Under the pieces are notes generated by a model. The model had not been told where the DNA came from. It did not search any database and worked only from the letters and a program-made list of their open reading frames with translations. From positions 1 to 19,072 of the forward strand of contig DEBD01000033.1 of the NCBI GenBank assembly GCA_002348385.1: a DNA stretch of 19,072 nucleotides, read 5' to 3'. A program made the position numbers and the translations under genes. This document shows, in pieces, positions 13,261 to 19,072 of the stretch (position 1 is the first letter of the stretch; every line of letters starts with the position of its first letter). The DNA comes from Gammaproteobacteria bacterium UBA2965 (GTDB lineage: Bacteria; Pseudomonadota; Gammaproteobacteria; Pseudomonadales; Azotimanducaceae).

Positions 13261-14556
13261 TCAGTCGTTGTTGGGATATACCCGAACCAGCAGGATGCGC
13301 GGCCCTTTCATCCTCTTGACCACCACGTCGAACTGATCGAACTCCACCCGTTCGCCTTCTTTGGGGAGATCGCCCAGCTGTTGTTGGATCAGGCCGCCCA
13401 CTGATTCCACCTCGGTGGTCTCGACTTCCACTCCCAATGCCCGTTCCAGGGTGAACAGGGGTAGGCTGCCTTTGCCCAGCAGCGAGCCGTCGTCCAGGGT
13501 GGTCCAATCGTTACCCACCTCGCGGAATTCGTCGCGGATCTCGCCCACCAGGGCCCCGAGCAGATTGTCCAGGGTGATGAATCCCAACGGGTGCCCATCG
13601 CGCCATGCCGCCACGGCGAAGTGGGATGTGCCCTTCTGGAAGCGCCGGAACAGCTCGGTGGCCGACAGGTCGGGAGGCACCATTGGCGCAGGCCTCGCCA
13701 GAACGGCCAGGTCATCGGGCAGGTCTTTCTGCAGGGCGAAGAAGATGTCCTTCAGGTGCAGCACGCCCAGTACTTTTCCTTCGCCGTCTAGAAATGGGTA
13801 TCGGCTGAACCGGTGGTTGACGATGCGCTCCAGGTTCCAATCCAGACTCTCCGTGGAAGACAGAGCAACCACCTCGTTGAATGGCCGCATCAGGTCCGCC
13901 ACTGTCAGTTTGCGGAAGTCGATGGCCTTGGCCAGTACGTTCAGCTCGCGGCTGGTGAAGTCCTGGTCGGCGCGCGAGCTGCGCAGAATCAGCTTCAGCT
14001 CCTCGGTGGAATATTCCGTGCCGTGGGCGTCGGTAATGTCCAGCCCGAACTTCGCCAGCAGCCAGTTGGAGCTGCGGTTGAGCAGCCATATGAGCGGGTA
14101 CATCCCCCAGTAGAAGGCGTAAAGCGGTGCCGCCGTCCAGGTACCGACCATTTCGGCGCGCCGGATTGCCATAGACTTGGGCGCCAGCTCGCCCACCACG
14201 ATGTGCAGGTAGGAGATGATGAAGAATGCCACCGACAGGGCAATGCCGTGGATCAGCGCCTCGCTTTCCACGCCGATGGCGGTCAGCATTGGCCGCAGCA
14301 GCTCGGCAAAAGCCGGTTCGCCGATCCAGCCGAGCCCCAGTGACGCCAGGGTAATACCGAGCTGGCAGGCGGACAGGTACGCGTCCAGGTTTCGGTGCAC
14401 GGTGAGCAGAATGCGCCCGCGCCACCCGTAGCTTCGCGCGATCGCCTCCGCCCGGGTCTCGCGCAGCTTCACCAGGCTGAACTCCGCGGCCACGAAGAAG
14501 CCGTTCAGCAGCACCAGCCCGAAGGCGGCGATGACCAGTATGATATTGGTGCCCAT
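13261..14556 (-). CDS. CNNM/CorC-family membrane protein (hemolysin-like, DUF21-CBS)
   Basis: A 431-residue protein with an N-terminal CNNM (DUF21) membrane domain: several hydrophobic segments in residues 1-140, the signature NGFFVAAEFSL at 18-28, GITLASLGLGWIGEPA and VVGELAPKS. A paired CBS region (about 200-330) includes VADLMRPFNEVVAL and KVLGVLHLKDIF. A C-terminal CorC/HlyC domain follows, with SVGGLIQQQLGDLPKEGERV. Relatives are linked to Mg2+/Co2+ export; the older name hemolysin is not informative. The ATG at 14556 is the first possible start, because an in-frame TAG lies about 21 bases upstream. The ribosome site is weak. It ends four bases from the glcB stop, in convergent orientation, and is probably unrelated to the catabolic island. 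Confidence 0.88.
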   Translation of the reverse strand: MGTNIILVIAAFGLVLLNGFFVAAEFSLVKLRETRAEAIARSYGWRGRILLTVHRNLDAYLSACQLGITLASLGLGWIGEPAFAELLRPMLTAIGVESEALIHGIALSVAFFIISYLHIVVGELAPKSMAIRRAEMVGTWTAAPLYAFYWGMYPLIWLLNRSSNWLLAKFGLDITDAHGTEYSTEELKLILRSSRADQDFTSRELNVLAKAIDFRKLTVADLMRPFNEVVALSSTESLDWNLERIVNHRFSRYPFLDGEGKVLGVLHLKDIFFALQKDLPDDLAVLARPAPMVPPDLSATELFRRFQKGTSHFAVAAWRDGHPLGFITLDNLLGALVGEIRDEFREVGNDWTTLDDGSLLGKGSLPLFTLERALGVEVETTEVESVGGLIQQQLGDLPKEGERVEFDQFDVVVKRMKGPRILLVRVYPNND

Positions 14557-14665
14557 AGGGGTGCCTGGAGAGGGTCGCTATTCCTCCACCGCGCGTCTGA
14601 CTGGGGCTGTTCTATTCACCGCTGAACACCTGCGTGCCGATTCCGTTAGATATCCTACACCCTCC

Positions 14666-14685
14666 GGCAGGGCTTTCCCTCTGCC
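14666..14685 (-). terminator. Possible terminator hairpin after the symporter genes
   Basis: On the plus strand GGCAGGG (14666-14672) faces CCCTCTGCC (14677-14685), giving on the minus strand a 7-bp stem with one bulged base and a four-base loop, about 65 bases after the symporter stop. No clear T-run follows. The 194-base spacer to the CNNM gene shows nothing else convincing. Confidence 0.28.
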
Positions 14686-14750
14686 ATCAACAGCGCGTGG
14701 TAAGCCAATACGGGGGCCTGATCGGCGGATTGCAACGCCCGATGGCTGGC

Positions 14751-16538
14751 CTACCCGGTGAGGTGAGAGTCCTGCTGGGGTTCGGTGACGCCGCGTGGCA
14801 CGCGAATGTTTTCTACCAGAATGCGCACGGAATCCGGCGCGGGGGCGGACAACTTGCCGACGATGCCTGCCACCGCGAAGTTCAGCATGGCGCCCACCAT
14901 GCCAATGCCTTCCGGGGAGATCCCGAACCACCAGTGCTCGGCATTGTTGAGCTCCGGGCTAACAAATTTGAAGTAGGCGATGTAGAGAAAGGTGAAGGTC
15001 AGTCCGGTGACCATGCCCGCGATGGCGCCCTCCTTGCTCATGGTCTTGCTGAAGATGCCCATGAGAATGGCAGGAAACAGTGATGCGGCCGCGAGCCCGA
15101 AGGCGAACGCCACCACTTGAGCCACGAACCCGGGCGGATTGATCCCGAGATAGCCGGCAATGCCGATGGCGGCAGCGGCCGAGATGCGCGCGTAGAGCAG
15201 TTCCTGCCTGTCGGTGATGCCTCGCGCCAGGGTTTTCTTGATGAGGTCGTGGGAGACGCTGGTGGAGATGACCAGCAGCAGGCCGGCGGCCGTGGATAGT
15301 GCCGCGGCGAGCCCGCCGGCAGCCACCAGAGCGATCACCCATGCTGGCAGGTTGGCGATTTCCGGGTTGGCCAGCACCATGATGTCGCGGTCTACGTACA
15401 CCTCGTTGGGGCTGCTGGTGGGCGCGTTGGTCAGCGCTCGCTCGCCCATCGGACCGCGGCTGTCGGAAAAATCAGGAGCGCCGCTGAACGGCGCGCCGGG
15501 TGCATACTGAATGGCACCGTCGGCGTTCTTGTCTACCCAACCGATCAGGCCGACGTCCTCCCAGCTTTTGAACCATTGGGCCACGCTGGTGTAGGGAGTG
15601 TTGTGTACGGTGTCCACGAAGTTGAGCCGCGCGAACGCACCGACGGCGGGGGCGGTGGTATACAACAAGGCAATGAACAGCAGCGCGTATCCTGCCGACT
15701 TGCGCGCATCGGACACCTTGGGAACAGTAAAGAAGCGCACGATGACATGAGGCAGTCCGGCCGTGCCGATCATCAACGCCATGGTGATGGCGAACACGTC
15801 CAGCGTGCTCTTCGCGCCATCGGTATAGGGCCCGAAGCCCAGCTCCAGCAGGGTGTTGTCGAGCTTGTCCAGCACGCTCAGCCCAGACCCGTCGTTCACC
15901 TCGGCTCCCAGGCCGAGCTGCGGAATCGGAATGCCCGTGATGAGTATGGAGATGAAGATGGCGGGTACCAGATAGGCAAAGATCAGCACGCAGTACTGGG
16001 CAACCTGGGTGTAGGTGATGCCTTTCATGCCGCCGAGCACGGCGTACATGAACACCACCGCCATGCCGATGACCACGCCCAGGGTGATGTCCACGTTCAG
16101 AAACTGGGAGAACACAATGCCCACGCCGCGCATCTGCCCGGCGACGTAGGTAAACGAAATGATGACCAGGCTCACCACGGCTACCACCCTTGCGGTGTTG
16201 GAGTAGTAGCGCGTGCCGATGAAGTCCGGCACGGTGAACTCACCAAACTTGCGCAGGTAGGGTGCCAGCAGCAGGGCCAGCAGCACGTAGCCGCCGGTCC
16301 ATCCCATGAGATATACGGTGCCGTCGTATCCCATGAAGGCAATGATGCCCGCCATGGAAATGAACGACGCGGCACTCATCCAGTCCGCGGCGGTGGCCAT
16401 GCCGTTGGCAATGGGATGCACGTGGCCGCCGGCCACGTAGAACTCCCGCGTGGAGCCGGCCCGGGACCAGATGGCAATGCCGATGTACAGCGCGAAGCTG
16501 GCGCCAACGAACAGATAGGTGAGTAGCTGGGCGTCCAT
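14751..16538 (-). CDS. Sodium:solute symporter, large subunit (VC_2705 subfamily)
   Basis: A 595-residue member of the sodium:solute symporter family with about 13 membrane segments. The N-terminus has QLLTYLFVGASFALYIGIAI then STREFYVAGGHVHPIANGMA and TAADWMSAASFISMAG, the conserved Na+-site region. VPDFIGTRYYSNTARVVAVV and GLPHVIVRFFTVPK are further family marks. A hydrophilic stretch of about 80 residues between two membrane segments (NADGAIQYAPGAPFSGAPD) is characteristic of this subfamily. The ATG at 16538 comes two bases after the stop of the small-subunit gene; the frame stays open upstream through that gene, but only as overlap. Related transporters carry short organic acids such as acetate, lactate or pyruvate. 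That would suit the acetyl-CoA/glyoxylate metabolism next door, but the substrate is inferred. Confidence 0.92.
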   Translation of the reverse strand: MDAQLLTYLFVGASFALYIGIAIWSRAGSTREFYVAGGHVHPIANGMATAADWMSAASFISMAGIIAFMGYDGTVYLMGWTGGYVLLALLLAPYLRKFGEFTVPDFIGTRYYSNTARVVAVVSLVIISFTYVAGQMRGVGIVFSQFLNVDITLGVVIGMAVVFMYAVLGGMKGITYTQVAQYCVLIFAYLVPAIFISILITGIPIPQLGLGAEVNDGSGLSVLDKLDNTLLELGFGPYTDGAKSTLDVFAITMALMIGTAGLPHVIVRFFTVPKVSDARKSAGYALLFIALLYTTAPAVGAFARLNFVDTVHNTPYTSVAQWFKSWEDVGLIGWVDKNADGAIQYAPGAPFSGAPDFSDSRGPMGERALTNAPTSSPNEVYVDRDIMVLANPEIANLPAWVIALVAAGGLAAALSTAAGLLLVISTSVSHDLIKKTLARGITDRQELLYARISAAAAIGIAGYLGINPPGFVAQVVAFAFGLAAASLFPAILMGIFSKTMSKEGAIAGMVTGLTFTFLYIAYFKFVSPELNNAEHWWFGISPEGIGMVGAMLNFAVAGIVGKLSAPAPDSVRILVENIRVPRGVTEPQQDSHLTG

Positions 16539-16540
16539 GC

Positions 16541-16825
16541 TCAGTCCTCGTCGTCGTGCACGCCGTGTTTGCGGTCGATGCGTTTCATGGCAGTGGCGTA
16601 CACGAAGATGAGCACGACGAACACAAAGATGGATCCCTGCTGCGCCCACCAGAAGCCCAGCTTGAAGCCAAAGAAGGGAATCTCGTTGAGTGGCTCCACC
16701 AGCAGAATGCCGAACACGAATGAAACCAGGAACCAGATCGCCAGCAGCACGGCGCCCAGTTTGAGGTTGGCGCGCCAGTAGGCGCTGGCACGTTCCTGCG
16801 CCTGGTGGCTTGTTTGCTCGGACAT
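16541..16825 (-). CDS. Sodium:solute symporter, small subunit (DUF4212 type)
   Basis: A 94-residue membrane protein with two hydrophobic segments, LGAVLLAIWFLVSFVFGILL and SIFVFVVLIFVYATAM, joined by LNEIPFFGFKLGFWWAQQG. It has a charged tail, KRIDRKHGVHDDED. This is the small partner regularly encoded just before the VC_2705-type large subunit. The ATG at 16825 has GGGGGAG upstream. An in-frame start at 16945 would add 40 residues without family character and lie upstream of the predicted promoter. Its TGA is two bases from the large-subunit ATG, implying fixed co-expression. Confidence 0.92.
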   Translation of the reverse strand: MSEQTSHQAQERASAYWRANLKLGAVLLAIWFLVSFVFGILLVEPLNEIPFFGFKLGFWWAQQGSIFVFVVLIFVYATAMKRIDRKHGVHDDED

Positions 16826-16850
16826 GATTGGCTCCCCCGCGACAGCGGCC

Positions 16851-16859
16851 ATTGTAGCA
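16851..16859 (-). promoter_or_regulatory. Extended -10 promoter for the symporter operon
   Basis: On the minus strand the sequence reads TGCTACAAT, an extended -10 (TGnTATAAT) with one mismatch. Transcription would begin near 16844, leaving about 19 bases before the small-subunit ATG. No -35 of quality is present. The rest of the 248-base divergent spacer has a short dyad, TGGGA-TT-TCCCA at 17011-17022, and no clear promoter towards the NUDIX gene. Confidence 0.45.
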
Positions 16860-17073
16860 CTGCATTCCGCGATTCCGGGCTGAGTTCGAATGCTGTCGGT
16901 CTGCGTCCGGTGGGCGTAATTCGAGAGTGGGCGGGATAAGCTCAACGGCGAGCAGGGCCGTCACGAGCTGGCGGTTTGCGCGCCGCTGGGCTCGTGGCGT
17001 TCACCTGTAGTGGGATTTCCCAAACGCATTGGGGTGCGCTAGCCTCGCGGCCTGATATTCGGCAGGAACCTTC

Positions 17074-17820
17074 ATGTCCGCGGTTCAACCCATTCGACCG
17101 GCTGCCACCGTGATCATTGTGCGCGCCGCGCCGTCGTCCTTCGAGATCTTCATGGTGCGTCGCACCGCTGGGGCGGCTTTTGCCGGCGGTATGTATGTGT
17201 TTCCCGGCGGGCGCGTGGATGGTGATGACCACCTGCACAAGTACGACGAGTGGCGCGTTGGTCCCAGCGATGCGCAGTCTGCGCAGCGCGATGCCCTGGG
17301 TGCTGAATGGCGCGGTTTCTGGATTGCTGGAATTCGGGAGAGTTTCGAAGAGGCGGGTCTGCTGCTTGCCTACGGTGAGGATGGTGAGCTGGTCAACTAC
17401 GATGACCCGGACACCCATGCCCGCTTCGAGGCCTATCGGAATCCCCTGCACGCGGGCGAGATCAACCTGCGCGACATCTGTCAGCGCGAGAACGTGCGCC
17501 TGGCCGTGGATCGCATGCACTTTCACGACCGTGTGGTCACCCCGGTGGGGCGGCCCCGGCGCTTCGATACGCGCTTCTTCATCGCTGACGCGCCACCGAG
17601 CCAGGCGGGCCAGCACGACGAGAAGGAAACAGTGGACAGCGTTTGGATCACTCCGGAGCAGGCGCTGGCACGTAACGATGCCCAGGAGTTCGGACTGATG
17701 AGCGTGACTCGTGCCCAGCTCAAGGGGTTGGCTGCCCACGAGTCCAACACCAGTGTGATTGCGGCTGCCCGGGCGCGCCAGACGTTCAGCGTCACCCGCC
17801 CCGTGCTGGTGGATGATTAG
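17074..17820 (+). CDS. NUDIX hydrolase, NUDT19/RP2-like with a split Nudix box
   Basis: A 248-residue NUDIX protein. It opens with a strand (AATVIIVRAAPSSFEIFMVR), then FAGGMYVFPGGRVDGDD around residues 36-52. The catalytic helix IRESFEEAGLLLAY starts at R88. The normal Nudix box has about 15 residues between the glycine and the RExxEE part; here there are about 42, an insertion like that of the peroxisomal CoA diphosphatase NUDT19. A CoA or acyl-CoA pyrophosphatase role is therefore plausible, though other nucleoside diphosphate substrates are possible. AGGAA lies before the ATG. The gene heads a set of four coupled genes: sORF, metallopeptidase and rsgA follow. Confidence 0.85.
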   Translation: MSAVQPIRPAATVIIVRAAPSSFEIFMVRRTAGAAFAGGMYVFPGGRVDGDDHLHKYDEWRVGPSDAQSAQRDALGAEWRGFWIAGIRESFEEAGLLLAYGEDGELVNYDDPDTHARFEAYRNPLHAGEINLRDICQRENVRLAVDRMHFHDRVVTPVGRPRRFDTRFFIADAPPSQAGQHDEKETVDSVWITPEQALARNDAQEFGLMSVTRAQLKGLAAHESNTSVIAAARARQTFSVTRPVLVDD

Positions 17821-17967
17821 ATGACCTGGATTTCCCACGAGAGACTGATCCGGCCTTATCAGGAGGGCAGGGGTTTCCCGGCGGTAGAGCGTACGTGTCA
17901 GGAGGCGGGCTGGATGGACTACGCCGCCATCGCGCCGCTGCGTGTGGTTTGGGGGTGGGATTTTTGA
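17821..17967 (+). CDS. Unannotated 48-residue ORF between the NUDIX and metallopeptidase genes
   Basis: The ATG at 17821 follows the NUDIX TAG directly. The frame runs 48 codons to TGA at 17965-17967, which overlaps the TTG start of the metallopeptidase gene. The product begins MTWISHERLIRPYQEGRGFP, continues VERTCQEAGWMDYAAIAPL and ends RVVWGWDF. Codon third positions are mostly G or C, as in the neighbours, and GGTGGAT at the end of the NUDIX gene can serve as ribosome site. It has no signal peptide or membrane segment, and four tryptophans in 48 residues is unusual. I do not recognise a family. The tight junctions at both ends argue for a real translated small protein, or at least for a coupling ORF. 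Confidence 0.55.
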   Translation: MTWISHERLIRPYQEGRGFPAVERTCQEAGWMDYAAIAPLRVVWGWDF

Positions 17968-18734
17968 GCGAACGATTGCTCATCGACGACATCGAAGTCG
18001 AGGTGCGTCGCAACAGTCGGCGCCGTACGCGCATCGGGCTTGCGTTCGATCCGTCGGGGTTTGTGATCATGGATGCGCCAACCCATGCGGACGATGCGGA
18101 AATCCGCGCGCTGGTCAGCGAGCACCGGCGCTGGCTATCGGTTCGGTTGAAGCGGGTGAAGGAAACGGCTGAAGCGTTCCATCCGCCCCGATACCGCTCG
18201 GGTGAGCTGGTTCATTACCTGGGAGAAGCTCATCAGTTGGAAGTGCTCCCTGGCGCGTCGTCTGAGGTGACGGTAGCGTCAACGGACCCCATGGCGGGAG
18301 AGCAATTGCCTTTGTTTGCTGGCACGGGCATGGGCTTTGCGACGCTGAGGGTAGTAAGCCGAGACATGGCGGCGGATGCGGTGAAAGCAGTGCTCAACGA
18401 CTGGTTCAAAGCCCGCGCTGCGGAGACATTTGCCGAGCGGTTGGGTCTCTTTGCCCAGACCCTGCCGTGGCTCGACTCGCGGCCGCCGATCTGGCGCCAC
18501 TCTTTCATGCGCAGCCAGTGGGGTAGCTGCAGCGCCGAAGGACGGATTTCGTTGAATACTCACCTCATCAAAACACCGAGCTCGCTCATTGACTATGTGA
18601 TTCTGCACGAGCTGTGTCATCTAAAGCATCTCAACCATGGCAAGCGCTTTTATGCGCTCATGTCGAGGCATATGCCAGATTGGCAGCAGCGTCGCAGCGA
18701 GCTCAATCGGTACGTGTCTCTGCTGGTGCAATAG
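17964..18734 (+). CDS. YgjP-like zinc metallopeptidase domain protein (DUF45, M48-like)
   Basis: A 256-residue cytoplasmic protein of the YgjP/DUF45 family. The zinc motif is HELCHLKHLNHGKRF, with H215, E216 and H219 as HExxH and H225 as likely third ligand. Just before it are MRSQWGSCSAEGRISLNTHL and IDYVILHELC, the family's characteristic segment. The N-terminal half carries RRNSRRRTRIGLAFDPSG and a charged helix. TTG at 17964 (MSERLLIDDIEVEV) is chosen because GGGGGTGG lies five bases upstream and family proteins begin near here. GTG at 17955 or the longer frame from 17895 are alternatives that overlap the small ORF more. The biological role of the family is poorly known. Confidence 0.88.
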   Translation: MSERLLIDDIEVEVRRNSRRRTRIGLAFDPSGFVIMDAPTHADDAEIRALVSEHRRWLSVRLKRVKETAEAFHPPRYRSGELVHYLGEAHQLEVLPGASSEVTVASTDPMAGEQLPLFAGTGMGFATLRVVSRDMAADAVKAVLNDWFKARAAETFAERLGLFAQTLPWLDSRPPIWRHSFMRSQWGSCSAEGRISLNTHLIKTPSSLIDYVILHELCHLKHLNHGKRFYALMSRHMPDWQQRRSELNRYVSLLVQ

Positions 18735-19072
18735 ATGACCTCTGGCGACCCACCCACCCTGGCTGAACTCGGCTGGACGCCGTTCTTTCAACAGCAGCTG
18801 CACGCCGCCGGCCTGGAGGATGCCATTCCGGCTCGGGTGGCGGCCATTCAGCGTACGCATGTGGTGCTGCTGCACGCTGAGGGCGTGAGCGACACTCCCT
18901 TGGGCGGGCGCTGGTTTCAGTTGGAGCCGGAGCAGCGTCCGGCAGTGGGTGATTGGGTGCTGGCCAGCGTCACCGACAAGTCCATTCGGCAGGTGCTGGA
19001 GCGAAAAAGCCTGCTCAAGCGCTTGAGTCCGCAGGGAGACATTCAGCTCATCGGCGCCAACGTAGACGTGCT
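18735..19072 (+). CDS. rsgA: Ribosome small subunit-dependent GTPase A, N-terminal part (cut by the right edge)
   Basis: The ATG at 18735 follows the metallopeptidase TAG with no gap, and the frame stays open to the end of the window (112 codons). The product starts MTSGDPPTLAELGWTPFFQQ and contains ARVAAIQRTHVVLLHAEG, RPAVGDWVLA, VLERKSLLKRLSPQG and IQLIGANVDV. That is the order seen in the OB-fold domain and the lead-in to the GTPase domain of RsgA (YjeQ/EngC), which helps mature the 30S subunit. The GTPase motifs lie beyond the edge. The last visible residues (ANVDV, normally ANVDTV) support the family call. Confidence 0.88.
   Translation, partial: MTSGDPPTLAELGWTPFFQQQLHAAGLEDAIPARVAAIQRTHVVLLHAEGVSDTPLGGRWFQLEPEQRPAVGDWVLASVTDKSIRQVLERKSLLKRLSPQGDIQLIGANVDV

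Noticed and set aside
15576..16526. 316-codon plus-strand ORF opposite the symporter
   Set aside because: Antisense of membrane-segment codons; Gly/His-rich and unlike any protein.
14751..16964. Symporter as a 737-residue protein starting at 16964
   Set aside because: The extra N-terminus overlaps the small-subunit gene in another frame and has no family similarity; the ATG at 16538 is correctly placed.
17895..18734. Metallopeptidase starting at 17895
   Set aside because: Would overlap the 48-residue ORF by over 70 bases with a non-family leader; TTG at 17964 has a good ribosome site.
1..19072. tRNA, rRNA or known riboswitch
   Set aside because: I looked in all the spacers and saw no cloverleaf-like or conserved riboswitch core; a covariance-model scan could still reveal a small RNA.

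Overview
The window is a GC-rich, densely coded stretch of a bacterial chromosome. Malate synthase G, a two-subunit Na+/solute symporter of the VC_2705 type, a CNNM/CorC protein, a YgjP-like metallopeptidase and the start of rsgA together suggest a gammaproteobacterium, probably an aerobic, possibly marine heterotroph. That placement is an inference from gene content; the window holds no rRNA, tRNA or complete phylogenetic marker.

Layout. (1) 1-2050, minus strand: an acetoin/2-oxoacid dehydrogenase operon with E1 alpha, E1 beta and the first ten codons of an AcoX-like protein leaving the left edge. (2) 2051-2350: a divergent control region with a good sigma70-type promoter, a perfect dyad and a direct repeat. 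(3) 2351-3892, plus: an AMP-forming acyl-CoA synthetase. (4) 3897-4179, minus: the remains of a TetR-type repressor gene (frameshift plus internal deletion). Just upstream of it is a 19-bp dyad lying on an extended -10 promoter. (5) 4278-9534, plus: ThuA-like protein 1, Rieske oxygenase alpha subunit, Rieske ferredoxin, SDR dehydrogenase, ThuA-like protein 2 and an F420-type luciferase-like oxidoreductase. (6) 9535-9881: a gap with a second probable gene remnant (ASCH-like) and a promoter. (7) 9882-13256, plus: acyl-CoA dehydrogenase directly abutting malate synthase G. (8) 13261-16825, minus: CNNM/CorC protein, then the symporter large and small subunits. (9) 17074-19072, plus: NUDIX hydrolase, an unannotated 48-residue ORF, YgjP-like metallopeptidase and rsgA (cut by the right edge), all stop-to-start coupled.

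The most interesting part is 2351-13256. It reads as a catabolic island: an oxygenase with its ferredoxin hydroxylates a substrate, the SDR and the luciferase-like enzyme oxidise the product, and two ThuA-fold proteins of unknown activity act on intermediates. The synthetase and acyl-CoA dehydrogenase take the product into beta-oxidation, and malate synthase G condenses glyoxylate with acetyl-CoA. The combination of two ThuA proteins with a Rieske system and an F420-type enzyme does not match a pathway I can name, and the substrate is unknown. The local repressor gene appears dead, so the island may now be expressed without that control. No oxygenase reductase, no E2/E3 of the dehydrogenase and no intact regulator lie in the window.
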